Shown: piece after piece, positions 24,368 to 33,159 of the stretch
How positions within the stretch are numbered: position 1 is the first letter of the stretch
Layout: every line of letters starts with the position of its first letter
Assembly (NCBI GenBank): GCA_947456305.1
Contig: CANGPN010000001.1
Span: 186,001-250,000 of the forward strand
Length of the DNA: 64,000 nt
Reading direction: 5' to 3'
Source of the DNA: Comamonadaceae bacterium
Lineage (GTDB): Bacteria; Pseudomonadota; Gammaproteobacteria; Burkholderiales; Burkholderiaceae_C
Made by a program: the position numbers and the translations under genes
The notes under the pieces: generated by a model
The model's database searches: none
What the model was told of the DNA's origin: nothing
What the model saw: the letters and a program-made list of their open reading frames with translations, nothing else

Positions 24368-25471
24368 ATGTTGTTTAATGTTAATCACAATGTCTTTTTG
24401 ACAAGCCGTTCACTGGCTGCCGGTTTGCTCTCGCTTTGCTTGGGTTTATGGCCGATAGTTGTGCCGGGTCAGACCAAAAACCCGGTGCCGGAGGAGAAAG
24501 CGTCACCGCTATGCAAAGCGGAAGATTTCCGCACCATGGCCTACTCCATCAATGATGTGCAGGTACGCGAAAAACGCGCACTGGAGTGGTTGTCCAGGTA
24601 CGGCAAAGAATGTGCTTTCAAAGAAATCGAGCTTATTCGCGCCAATCTGGCGGTATGGCTGGGAACAGCTGACACAGACAAAGTGCACCAGACCGCCAAG
24701 GAATTGTATTTGGCGAAAAAACCAGCGGCTTCCACCTTGGAGGTCAGTAAAAACACCAGCACCGCACCGGTGATTGCACCGTCCGGCAGCATAGACACCA
24801 CGGCCACCAAAAAGGTCAAGAAACTCGCCAACAAAGTGGATGAAAAAACAGCCGTCAGCAAAGAATATGCTTTGCGCGAGAGTGAAATTGCACAATGCCT
24901 GCCGAATGAAATCGCCAACTGGAACGATGGCGCCAAAGACACCAAAATGCTCAGCCCCAGCATGGTGTACGTGTACGAACACCAGGGCGCACCGGCCGGT
25001 GTGAGTGAGGATGCGGTGTTCTCCGTTTTGCAACAGGCGGCGTCTGCCTGGGACCAGTGCGGCGGCCAGAACACGGTCATGCTGAAGCGGGATTTTTTTG
25101 ACAACAAGAGTATTTTCAAAATAGCGGTGCAATGGAATGACGATGACAAGCTAGGCACCATTGGCTTGGCCAATATCACCAAAAAAACGCTGACACTCAG
25201 CCCTGAGGCCTTTCTCAATCTGAAGAAAGCCAATGCCAGCCGTCATCTGATGGAAACCCTGCAAATGGTGGTGTCGCACGAAGTCGGTCACTTCCAGGGC
25301 TTGACCGCACATTCACGCCGCTGTGTCGACGTGCTGTCTTACTACGCCAATGACGCAGGCGAAAAATGCTTTATCCGCGACAACGGCGTCATGCCTAAAA
25401 ACTTTGAATACCGGTCTTTGCTGCCCACAGCTTGCGATATTCAGCGTTGCCGCATGGCCAACAACAACTAA
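24368..25471 (+). CDS. Exported putative zinc metalloprotease, HExxHxxGxxxH
   Basis: A 367-residue protein with a signal peptide-like N-terminus ending near residue 35. The middle is rich in Lys, Thr and Ala (about residues 115-175). Near the C-terminus, His304-Glu-Val-Gly-His308-Phe-Gln-Gly311-Leu-Thr-Ala-His315 forms an HExxH zinc motif with a glycine and a third histidine. This resembles the metzincin signature, but the last His is one place later than the standard HExxHxxGxxH. A cysteine-containing tail follows. No other family features were recognised. It is probably a periplasmic or secreted peptidase, or a degenerate relative. The next gene is an exported prolyl isomerase. Confidence 0.5.
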   Translation: MLFNVNHNVFLTSRSLAAGLLSLCLGLWPIVVPGQTKNPVPEEKASPLCKAEDFRTMAYSINDVQVREKRALEWLSRYGKECAFKEIELIRANLAVWLGTADTDKVHQTAKELYLAKKPAASTLEVSKNTSTAPVIAPSGSIDTTATKKVKKLANKVDEKTAVSKEYALRESEIAQCLPNEIANWNDGAKDTKMLSPSMVYVYEHQGAPAGVSEDAVFSVLQQAASAWDQCGGQNTVMLKRDFFDNKSIFKIAVQWNDDDKLGTIGLANITKKTLTLSPEAFLNLKKANASRHLMETLQMVVSHEVGHFQGLTAHSRRCVDVLSYYANDAGEKCFIRDNGVMPKNFEYRSLLPTACDIQRCRMANNN

Positions 25472-25560
25472 ACACCGGGTTCGCGCAATACCTTGTTGCA
25501 GGACGTCAGCCTGCGGAATCAAAGCCGATAATGCGTGTTTTCAACCCACTTCATTTCCTC

Positions 25561-25968
25561 ATGAAAACAACCACGCTTTTGTGTGCCGGCTTGCTGGCCT
25601 TGTCTGTCGGTGTCGCCAATGCCGAGAATAAAACCGAAACCTTGCCCAGCGGCGTGAAAATCGAGCACCTCAAAGAAGGCAGCGGCGCCAGTCCTACCGC
25701 CGCAGACACGGTGGTGGCGCATTACCGTGGTACTTTGCCGGACGGCAAGGAATTTGACAGCAGCTATAAGCGTGGCGAACCGATTGCTTTTCCTTTGTCG
25801 CGCGTGGTTCCTTGCTGGACCGAGGGCATGCAAAAAATCAAAGTCGGCGGCAAAGCCCGACTGACTTGCCCTCCCGCCACAGCTTACGGCGATGAAGGCA
25901 TACGCGGCGTGATTCCACCTAAGGCAGTGTTGCAGTTTGAAGTCGAACTGGTCAGTATCAAAAAATAA
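25561..25968 (+). CDS. FKBP-type peptidyl-prolyl cis-trans isomerase, exported
   Basis: A 135-residue FKBP-fold isomerase with a signal peptide (residues 1-21, ending in VANAE). Conserved FKBP segments are VVAHYRGTLPDGKEFDSSY, the GEPIAFPLSRVVPCWTEGM active-site stretch, ATAYGDEG, IPPKAVLQFEVEL. It catalyses proline isomerisation and helps fold periplasmic proteins. The start at 25561 is chosen because the signal peptide begins there. It follows the putative exported metalloprotease by about 90 bases and converges on the ABC permease gene. Confidence 0.9.
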   Translation: MKTTTLLCAGLLALSVGVANAENKTETLPSGVKIEHLKEGSGASPTAADTVVAHYRGTLPDGKEFDSSYKRGEPIAFPLSRVVPCWTEGMQKIKVGGKARLTCPPATAYGDEGIRGVIPPKAVLQFEVELVSIKK

Positions 25969-25977
25969 TTGACGTGT

Positions 25978-27534
25978 TCAGTCCATGCTGCGTCTCAGCC
26001 TTGCACTGACTTGATCGACCAGCATGGACAACAGCAGCATGGCCATGATGAGTGTGCAGGCATGCTTATAGTCCATCAGCGACAAGGCCACATAAAGCAT
26101 TTGTCCTAAACCGCCTGCGCCTACAAAGCCCAGTATGGCGGCCATGCGTATATTCATTTCCCAGCGGTACAGCGTATAGGCCAGCAACTGCGGAGCAATT
26201 TGCGGCAAGGTGGCGTAGACAAACGTCAAGCCACTGGCAACCCCGGCGTCTTGCAAAGCCAGAGCAGGTGCGCGTGGCGCGTTGTCTATGGCCTGCGCAA
26301 ACAATCGCCCTAGCACGCCTGTGGTGTGCAAAGCCAGCGCCAATGCACCGGCGAAAGGGCCCAGGCCGACCGCCAACACCGTCAAAGTAGCCCAGACCAA
26401 CTCCGGCACGCTACGGCACAGATTGAACACCGCATTCACCATCACGCGCGGTTTGCCAAGGGCTAGCAGCAAGCCCGCTACGGCTGCCAGCGCGGTGCCC
26501 AGTATTGACACCGCAAGTGTTTGCCAGACGCCTTCAGCGGTTTTAAGCAGCACCTTGGCTGAAACATCCACAGGAAAAAAACCGGTCACAAAATGGACCA
26601 TGGATAGCCCGGCTTGCACAGTCAGCAGCTCTGAAAAGTCGATGGACAGCAAGGCAAAACTGCTGATGACCGAGATCAGGCCTGTAAGGCCGAACAACTG
26701 ACTGCGCCAGCCAAACGGCGATGGTTGTCGTGGTGCTGGTGCATCCAGTGATTGGCGCAGCCAGACTGATAAGCCGTCTGCCAGCAACACCAGTGACAAA
26801 AACACAATCAGCACCGAACAGGCTTCGCCGCCATTGAGCATCTTCATGGCCTGGTCCATCAACTGACCCAAGCCCCCGGCGCCGACAAAGCCCATCACCA
26901 CCGAAGCGCGCAAAGCGCATTCCCAACGGTATACGGTGTACGAGGTGAGCTCTTTGGCCGCCAACGGCAATACACCGTACAGCATGGCCACCGGACGACT
27001 GGCACCTGCATCCAGCAAGGCACGGGCAGGTGCGGTATCCACTGATTCCAGAATTTCCGCATACACCTTGGCCAACATGCCGCCATAAGTCAGTCCCAGT
27101 GCCAGCACACCAGCCACCGGCCCCAGACCCATGACGCGCACAAACAGTAACGCCCACACCAATTCGGGAACACCACGCAATACAGTCAGCCAGGCGCGCG
27201 ACACCGGTTGCAAGCCAGGGTGCGCTCGGCAAACACGGCTGACACTGTAGGCCAGCGGTACCGCTATCAGCAAGGCAAGCCCCATACCTGCAGTGGCAAT
27301 CGCCAACGTTTCGAGTGTGGCTTTAAAGAGTTCAGTTAAAAAATCTGCGTTCGTTTGCGGCGGTAAAAATGCAGCCAGAAATTGGCCTGTGACTTTCAAA
27401 TTGCCGGAATCAAACAGCGCGCCGGGGTTGAACTCAGCCGCTTTGAGCACCGGCCAGGCCAGCAGCACGAGCAACAGCGATAGCGACAAGCGACGGGCGG
27501 CAAGCGGGTCGCGGCGGGATTCAAGCGTTGCCAT
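25978..27534 (-). CDS. phnE: ABC transporter permease, two fused PhnE-type halves
   Basis: A 518-residue inner-membrane permease made of two homologous PhnE-like halves. Each half has several membrane helices and the conserved ending around GFVGAGGLGQ (about residues 245-255 and again about 480-490), preceded by the cytoplasmic coupling loop (ALLDAGASRPVAMLYGVLPLA and the matching ALALQDAGVASGLTFVYATLP). Such fused permeases replace the usual homodimer. It would move the ligand of the binding protein at 28407 through the membrane, driven by the ATPase at 27540. The ATG at 27534 lies 5 bases after the ATPase stop; a TTG at 27543 overlapping that stop is an alternative. Confidence 0.85.
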   Translation of the reverse strand: MATLESRRDPLAARRLSLSLLLVLLAWPVLKAAEFNPGALFDSGNLKVTGQFLAAFLPPQTNADFLTELFKATLETLAIATAGMGLALLIAVPLAYSVSRVCRAHPGLQPVSRAWLTVLRGVPELVWALLFVRVMGLGPVAGVLALGLTYGGMLAKVYAEILESVDTAPARALLDAGASRPVAMLYGVLPLAAKELTSYTVYRWECALRASVVMGFVGAGGLGQLMDQAMKMLNGGEACSVLIVFLSLVLLADGLSVWLRQSLDAPAPRQPSPFGWRSQLFGLTGLISVISSFALLSIDFSELLTVQAGLSMVHFVTGFFPVDVSAKVLLKTAEGVWQTLAVSILGTALAAVAGLLLALGKPRVMVNAVFNLCRSVPELVWATLTVLAVGLGPFAGALALALHTTGVLGRLFAQAIDNAPRAPALALQDAGVASGLTFVYATLPQIAPQLLAYTLYRWEMNIRMAAILGFVGAGGLGQMLYVALSLMDYKHACTLIMAMLLLSMLVDQVSARLRRSMD

Positions 27535-27539
27535 GTGAT

Positions 27540-28349
27540 TCAAGCCGGGTATTGAAACGTCATTTCGCTTGTAGGGAATGTCTTCATTTTGGATGCATAA
27601 GGCATACTGGCTTCATTGGCAAACAATTCATCCAACATGCTTTGAGTCACTGCGCTTGCGGGCAGGTCAAACGCCAGCTGACCATCACGCAAACCGACGA
27701 TGCGGGGGAAACAGCTCAGCGCCAAATCAACCGCATGCAAGCTGGTGATCAATGTGGCTCCACGCGCGCTGGCATCTTGTTTCAGTACCTGCAACATAGC
27801 CAGCGCCAGGCCGGGGTCCAGCGCCGAGACCGGTTCATCGGCCAGCAGCACATCGGCTTGCTGGTAAAGCACGCGCGCCATTCCCGCGCGTTGCAATTGC
27901 CCGCCCGAGAGTTGATCGCAGCGGTCAAATAATCTGTCAGCTATTTGCACTTGCGATAGCACACGCCTTGCCCCTGCAATGTCCCGGGGATACAGCAAAG
28001 AAGCCAGCGATTTCCAGGCCGGCCATACGCCTGATCGCCCCGCCAGTACGGCCGTCACCAGGCGTTGGCGTCCGGGCAGTGGCGGGCTCTGGTAAATCGA
28101 ACCTATGCGTGTTCTAAGCAAGCGCAATGACGCCGTGTCTTGCTGATCTATGCGCTGATTGAGCACCGTTACTTGGCCGTGAGTAGGCGCCAAGCGAGCC
28201 CCGATCAAAGACAACAGCGTGGTTTTGCCAGCGCCTGATGGGCCAATCAATGCCAGGTGTTCGCCGTCTTTCACTTGCAGGTTGATGCCTTTGAGAGCCA
28301 CCCGACCGTTGGGTTGCACAAAATCGACTTGCTCTAAATAAATACTCAT
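27540..28349 (-). CDS. phnC: Phosphonate-type ABC transporter ATP-binding protein
   Basis: A 269-residue ABC ATPase of the PhnC type. Walker A is GPSGAGKTT near residue 37, the signature motif is [15 protein letters not shown] near residue 143 and Walker B is [14 protein letters not shown]. It is the middle gene of the minus-strand order binding protein, ATPase, permease. The last 15-20 residues run past the usual end of the fold. Gap to the binding-protein gene is 57 bases. Confidence 0.85.
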   Translation of the reverse strand: MSIYLEQVDFVQPNGRVALKGINLQVKDGEHLALIGPSGAGKTTLLSLIGARLAPTHGQVTVLNQRIDQQDTASLRLLRTRIGSIYQSPPLPGRQRLVTAVLAGRSGVWPAWKSLASLLYPRDIAGARRVLSQVQIADRLFDRCDQLSGGQLQRAGMARVLYQQADVLLADEPVSALDPGLALAMLQVLKQDASARGATLITSLHAVDLALSCFPRIVGLRDGQLAFDLPASAVTQSMLDELFANEASMPYASKMKTFPTSEMTFQYPA

Positions 28350-28406
28350 GGGCGGTTCATGGCAGGCTTGAGGCGCTGGCAGGTATCAAGAAAGCCTTGC
28401 TCATGA

Positions 28407-29282
28407 CTATTTCAATAAGCCCGCGGATACCGCCGCTTTTTCGATGCCGTCGTAGTTTTCCTTGCGCGTAGGTATGAAACGAGTGGCGCGTTGCAAGTTC
28501 AGAATCTCTTTGTGTTCAGGGTTACCGGCGTCGAGTTTCAAAAACGCATCGCTCAATGTTTTGACCAGCTTGGGGTCCAGGTCGCCGCGCACCGTCCAGT
28601 TGTAATCAAAGAAAGGCGGCGTGGTGGCAAACACGCGCACTTTGTCGGTATCGACTTTTTTCTGTTCGACCAGTTTGTCCCAGACGGACGCGTTCAGCAC
28701 CCCGGCGTCGGCTTTGCCTGCCGACACAAAGGCAGCGGTCGCATCGTGGGCACCGGAAAACGCGATGTTCTTGAAATCTTTCTCCAGATTCAATCCCGCT
28801 TGTTGCATGAAAAAACGCGGCATCAAACTGCCTGAGGTGGAAGAGGGCGCGCCGAATGCGAAAGTCTTTCCTTTGAGATCGCTCAGGCTTTTGATGGACG
28901 GGTCGGCGGTGATGAATTTGGAGGTGAATCTGGCGTCTTCTTCGCGTTGCACGATCGGTATGGCGCTGCCGTTGGTGCGTATGCGCGCCTGTACAAAGGT
29001 AAAGCCGCCCAACCAAGCCAGATCAATCTTGCCTGCTGCCAGCGCTTCGACTACCGCTGCGTAATCGGTCACGGGCGTGAACACCACTTTCAAACCGGTT
29101 TGAGCAGACAGGTAGTTGCCAAGCGGCGCGAACTTGCGCTGTAACTCGGTGGGAGCCTCATCGGGAATGGCTGAGACGCGCAGCACGCCTTCACTGGCGT
29201 GCGCTATGTGGGAAAGCAAGAGGGAAACGGGCAGGCACAAAGCCGAACCCAAGGCCAGACGGCGGCTATGGAAGTGATTCAT
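28407..29282 (-). CDS. Phosphonate/selenate-type ABC substrate-binding protein (PhnD family)
   Basis: A 291-residue periplasmic binding protein of the PhnD family with a signal peptide ending in AHAS. The mature N-terminus reads SAIPDEAPTELQRKFAPLG, followed by VEALAAGKIDLAWLGGFTFVQAR. These phrases are close to the group annotated as putative selenate importers rather than to classical phosphonate binders. Proteins of this fold bind small oxyanions such as phosphonate, phosphite or selenate in a periplasmic cleft. The ATG at 29282 begins the signal peptide directly. No C-P lyase and no selenium enzyme is in the window, so the ligand remains open. Confidence 0.8.
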   Translation of the reverse strand: MNHFHSRRLALGSALCLPVSLLLSHIAHASEGVLRVSAIPDEAPTELQRKFAPLGNYLSAQTGLKVVFTPVTDYAAVVEALAAGKIDLAWLGGFTFVQARIRTNGSAIPIVQREEDARFTSKFITADPSIKSLSDLKGKTFAFGAPSSTSGSLMPRFFMQQAGLNLEKDFKNIAFSGAHDATAAFVSAGKADAGVLNASVWDKLVEQKKVDTDKVRVFATTPPFFDYNWTVRGDLDPKLVKTLSDAFLKLDAGNPEHKEILNLQRATRFIPTRKENYDGIEKAAVSAGLLK

Positions 29283-29515
29283 GGTGATGTCCGATTTGAA
29301 ACAGCCACCTGCGTGCGGAATCACGCAGATTTAATGAGCGCTGCAGCGCGGAAAAACAAGGTTCGGTACACAGGACCGAGAGGTCATTTTAGCGACAGCT
29401 TGTTTTTAATCGGTACTTACCCTTGAGCCAGGTGTTTGCAGCGGTTCAGACGGAGGTTCGCTCGAATGTCTGTGCTAAGGTCATTGGTTGACGAAACCAC
29501 AGCAAGGTGCTGAGC

Positions 29516-30886
29516 ATGAACACTTCTACTTCCAACCTTTCAGACAGCCCGGAATTCATCAAAGCCACCTACGACAAAGTCGCCGGTCATTTGATTCCGT
29601 TTTTGTTTGTTTGTTACATCGTGGCCTTTCTTGACCGTGTCAACGTGGGTTTTGCCAAGTTGCAAATGGCCAATGACTTGCATTTCACCGATGCGATCTA
29701 CGGTTTCGGTGCAGGCATTTTCTTCATAGGCTATTTCATATTTGAAGTGCCCAGCAACGTCATACTGGAAAAAGTCGGTGCCCGCATGTGGATCGCCCGG
29801 ATCATGATCACCTGGGGCATTATTTCCTCGGCCTTCATGTTCACTGACAACATTTACTGGGGTTCGCTGGCCAGTATGTTCAATTGCTCCGACTCGGAGT
29901 TCACTTTTTATGTGTTGCGGTTTTTGCTCGGCGCCTGTGAAGCCGGTTTCTTTCCCGGCATTATTTTGTATTTGACCTACTGGTTTCCGGGCTCACGTCG
30001 GACCAAGGTGATTGCCTTGTTCATGACGGCAATTGCCATCTCCAATGTGATCGGCGCGCCGGTGTCGGGTGCCATCATGCAATACATGCAAGGCATGGGT
30101 GGCTTGCGCGGCTGGGAATGGTTGTTTTTGCTTGAAGGTATTCCTTCTGTGGTCGTTGGCTTTCTGGTTTTTGTGTTTTTGCCTGACGGGCCCAAACACG
30201 CCGCTTGGTTGGACGAGCGCGAGAAAACCTTCATCGTTCACGAAGTGCAATTGGACGACGCAGGCAAGGAAGAGCTGGGCAAGGGCCACAGCCTGTGGGA
30301 TGCCTTCTCTGACTACCGGGTCTGGGGTCTGGCGCTGGTGTATTTTTCCGGTGTTATTTGTTTTTACGCTATCAACTTCTGGATGCCGACCATCATTCAA
30401 GAGCTTGGTGTGGACAAAAAGGACTTCTTCAAAGTCGGCTTGCTGAGCATGATTCCCTGGGGTATTTCCGCGGTGTTCATGGTGTGGTGGGGCGCGCATT
30501 CCGACAAAACCGGCGAGCGCCGCTGGCACGTGGCAGGCTCACTGTTGATCACAATTGCCGGACTGGTCGGCCTATCGCTGGTAGGCCATTCACCTGTGCC
30601 TTCGCTGATCGCCTTGACCTTGGTGGCTTCCGGCAGCCTGGCTTTTGTGTCTACCTTCTGGTCATTGCCGACCGCTTTTCTTTCAGGAACCGCCGCCGCA
30701 GCTGGTATTGCTTTTGTCAATTCGGTAGGCAACCTGGGCGGCCACTTCGGTCCCGACCTGATCGGCCGCATCCGAACTATGTCGGGTGGCGCAAGCGAGG
30801 CCGCTTTCTGGGCGCTGGCTGCGATTGCAGTCATCGGTGTGATAGTTACGCTAGCGCTGCCCAATACCCAGAAAAAACTGGCTTAA
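29516..30886 (+). CDS. MFS transporter, anion:cation symporter (ACS) family
   Basis: A 456-residue, 12-helix major facilitator protein. The FLDRVNVGFAKLQM segment in the first helices is the mark of the ACS family, which imports organic acids such as phthalate, tartrate, glucarate or hydroxyphenylacetate with protons. Conserved GWEWLFLLEGIPS and FLPDGP follow at the middle. The ATG at 29516 has AAGG about eight bases upstream; a GTG at 29507 is less likely. The gene is divergent from the PhnD-type operon. No adjacent pathway identifies its substrate. Confidence 0.85.
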   Translation: MNTSTSNLSDSPEFIKATYDKVAGHLIPFLFVCYIVAFLDRVNVGFAKLQMANDLHFTDAIYGFGAGIFFIGYFIFEVPSNVILEKVGARMWIARIMITWGIISSAFMFTDNIYWGSLASMFNCSDSEFTFYVLRFLLGACEAGFFPGIILYLTYWFPGSRRTKVIALFMTAIAISNVIGAPVSGAIMQYMQGMGGLRGWEWLFLLEGIPSVVVGFLVFVFLPDGPKHAAWLDEREKTFIVHEVQLDDAGKEELGKGHSLWDAFSDYRVWGLALVYFSGVICFYAINFWMPTIIQELGVDKKDFFKVGLLSMIPWGISAVFMVWWGAHSDKTGERRWHVAGSLLITIAGLVGLSLVGHSPVPSLIALTLVASGSLAFVSTFWSLPTAFLSGTAAAAGIAFVNSVGNLGGHFGPDLIGRIRTMSGGASEAAFWALAAIAVIGVIVTLALPNTQKKLA

Positions 30887-30896
30887 AACCGTTGAT

Positions 30897-31307
30897 TCAT
30901 TGGCACACATAAACCACCAGAGGGAGTATGAACGACCCCTCTGGCGGTATCACCTGCCACTTGAGTGATCCGGTTTGCACGTTATTGAGTTCAGACACTA
31001 TCTTGCCGCTGGCTTTGAGTCCTTCGTGCCAAGCCGAATAAAGCACGCGGTAATTATGCTTTTGGCAATCGACTTCAATCTGCACTTTGGATGAACGGTA
31101 CAACCTGTCGCTGTGCATAGGCGAAGGCGTGGGTTGCTTCATCTCCCGCAAAAACCAGGCTGATACCAGGTTTCCATTTTTTTTCACGGTTTGCAAATCA
31201 ATAGAAGCCGAGCCATCTGCGGCTTCAAGTAAAAAAGTCCATTCGGCTCTGGCACTGGCCAGGGTCAGTGACAACAACGCCAGCAGGCACAGCTTGACAG
31301 GTTTCAA
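30897..31307 (-). CDS. Exported surface-adhesin E-like protein
   Basis: A 136-residue protein with a signal peptide ending in SARA. The mature part has the pattern of small surface-adhesin E-like proteins common in betaproteobacteria: EWTFLLEAADGSASIDLQT, then a VKKNGNLVSAWFLREMKQ segment and a VQIEVDCQKHNYRVL segment. The two cysteines at the DCQ segment and at the last residues could form a disulfide. Function is unknown; the adhesin name comes from a Haemophilus protein of similar fold and need not apply. It converges with the MFS gene. Confidence 0.65.
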   Translation of the reverse strand: MKPVKLCLLALLSLTLASARAEWTFLLEAADGSASIDLQTVKKNGNLVSAWFLREMKQPTPSPMHSDRLYRSSKVQIEVDCQKHNYRVLYSAWHEGLKASGKIVSELNNVQTGSLKWQVIPPEGSFILPLVVYVCQ

Positions 31308-31336
31308 AATACCACTCGATTCATTAGTTAAATAGG

Positions 31337-32182
31337 TCAGGCGCCGGTACTCAGGCGGTTTTTCAAGCCGGGCGGGTTAGAAAACGTCTTCATGAACGCA
31401 TCCTGTCCGGCATTGGAGAATTTCACACCCGCTTGTTTGATGGCGTCATCACTGACTTTGTTAAGCGGTGTATAAAACGGGTGATGGTGCGCAATGAAAG
31501 GATTGTTCCGCGCAGCGTTATAGCAAAACAATACCGTCCAGCGCCGGTTCGGTGAGCGGTTCTGGTCGGAGCGGTGCATCACATTCGCATGAAAGAACAA
31601 GCCGTCGCCGGGCTCCATTTCCACGTGTTCCAGCGGCATGGTGCGCAACATCTGCTCTACACGTTGCGGATCGGCGCCGACTTGCTCGCCGGGGATGATG
31701 CCATGGTCGACCCGGCCGGCCAGATGCGAACCGCGCAAAACCTGCAGGCAACCGTTTTCTTTGTTGGCCTTATCCAGCGCCACCATGACGCTGGCCATGT
31801 GCGGCAGCAGACAACCGTTGTGGTACCAGTAACCGTAGTCCTGATGCCATTCCCAGGCGCCGCCGTCCAGCGGTTCCTTAGCCGTCAGTTTGGAGTGATA
31901 GTGGTAGACCTCGCCACCCAACATTTGCTCCATGGTATCGACTACCCGGTGCGATCTGGCGGCCAGCCCGTAAGCGCTATCGCCGGGATGGTTCCAGGTG
32001 GCCATCATGGTGGCCTTGCCTTGCGAGTCCTTGCGTTGGTAAAGGCTTTTTTGCAGATCAGGGTCTTGTTCAATCGAACCGCGCATCAACGCAATTTCCT
32101 CTGGGTCAAACAGACCGCGGACAAGCACATAACCGTCGGTCTCAAAAGCCGCTTGCTGAGCAGGTGTGAAAACAGACGCCAT
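31337..32182 (-). CDS. Phytanoyl-CoA dioxygenase (PhyH) family oxygenase
   Basis: A 281-residue Fe(II)/2-oxoglutarate oxygenase of the PhyH family. The metal ligands His and Asp are in EWHQDYGYWYHNG near residue 130, and the distal His is in FHANVMHRSDQN near residue 208, with Arg in NRRWTVLFCYN for 2-oxoglutarate. Members hydroxylate lipids, ectoine or natural products; the substrate here is unknown. The ATG at 32182 has AAGGAG about seven bases upstream, better than a start at 32218. The gene is divergent from the ModA-like gene. Confidence 0.85.
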   Translation of the reverse strand: MASVFTPAQQAAFETDGYVLVRGLFDPEEIALMRGSIEQDPDLQKSLYQRKDSQGKATMMATWNHPGDSAYGLAARSHRVVDTMEQMLGGEVYHYHSKLTAKEPLDGGAWEWHQDYGYWYHNGCLLPHMASVMVALDKANKENGCLQVLRGSHLAGRVDHGIIPGEQVGADPQRVEQMLRTMPLEHVEMEPGDGLFFHANVMHRSDQNRSPNRRWTVLFCYNAARNNPFIAHHHPFYTPLNKVSDDAIKQAGVKFSNAGQDAFMKTFSNPPGLKNRLSTGA

Positions 32183-32371
32183 GACAACTCCTTGCTGGGT
32201 AATGAGTAAGGCACTCATCTGATAAGACCTCAGAATACAACAATATGCAGGTCAAACTGAGCATAGACCTCAAAAAGAACGGCTGCCGTGTTCAAACCAG
32301 CCCGAACCCGTCGTTCATGTGGCCCCCGGCAGATTTTCCGGCTGGACTGGCCCCTAACCTGGCTGCCTACA

Positions 32372-33133
32372 ATGAAAGTCATGAATCATCAGGCTCCATT
32401 TGCTTTGACCGGCATTTCTTCCATGGCAACCAAGTCTTTGTTGGCAGACTTGTGCGAGCAGTACTTGGATAAAACCGGCGTGCACGTCCATATCGAGTCT
32501 GTCGGCGGCGTGGATGCCGCCGCTCGCGTCAAGGCTGGGGAAATTTTTGACCTGGTACTGCTTGCCGCTGACTCGATCGCGCGTCTAGAGGAAGCCGGTG
32601 GTGTGTTGGCGGGTAGCCGTTGCGATTGGGTGACATCGCCGGTAGCTGTGGCAGTCACTGCGGGAGCCATAGCGCCGCTGATAGGTACCGAGTCACAGTT
32701 GCGTGAGGCGGTGTTGGCAGCGCCTTCTTTGAGCTATTCCACCGGACCCAGCGGTACTTACCTGGAGCAACTCTTCACGCGCTGGGGCGTGATGGACGAA
32801 TTAAAGTCACGCATTGTGGTGCCGCCTCCGGGCACGCCTGTCGCTTCTCTGGTGTCCCAAGGCAAGGCCGCCATCGGGTTTCAACAGCGCAGCGAGTTGC
32901 TGCACCAGCCCGGCATCACGGTGATTGGTGATCTGCCCTCGTCAGTGGCCTGCATCACCACCTTCAGCGCAGGCATAGGCATGAACTGCTCGCTGGACAG
33001 GGAACGGTATGAACTTGCGCACCGGTTTTTGCAGTACTTGGCGTCTGAAGAAGTCCGGGCGCTCAAGCAGCAGCACGGCATGGATTGGGCGCCCGTTAGC
33101 CCGGTACATGTTCAGGCATCATCGACCCTTTGA
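32372..33133 (+). CDS. ModA-like substrate-binding protein without signal peptide
   Basis: A 253-residue protein of the ModA/extracellular solute-binding type II fold: segments VKAGEIFDLVLLAADSIARLEEAG, SYSTGPSGTYLEQL and VSQGKAAIGFQQRSEL are typical. Unlike a true ModA it begins almost directly with the first strand (FALTGISSMATKSLL) and has no signal peptide from either ATG at 32372 or 32381. A frame extension up to 32288 adds no signal peptide either. No permease or ATPase is near. It may be a cytoplasmic ligand sensor or scavenger. It is followed 26 bases later by a nitronate monooxygenase gene. Confidence 0.65.
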   Translation: MKVMNHQAPFALTGISSMATKSLLADLCEQYLDKTGVHVHIESVGGVDAAARVKAGEIFDLVLLAADSIARLEEAGGVLAGSRCDWVTSPVAVAVTAGAIAPLIGTESQLREAVLAAPSLSYSTGPSGTYLEQLFTRWGVMDELKSRIVVPPPGTPVASLVSQGKAAIGFQQRSELLHQPGITVIGDLPSSVACITTFSAGIGMNCSLDRERYELAHRFLQYLASEEVRALKQQHGMDWAPVSPVHVQASSTL

Positions 33134-33159
33134 TTCATCGATCCACACAATCTCAATTT

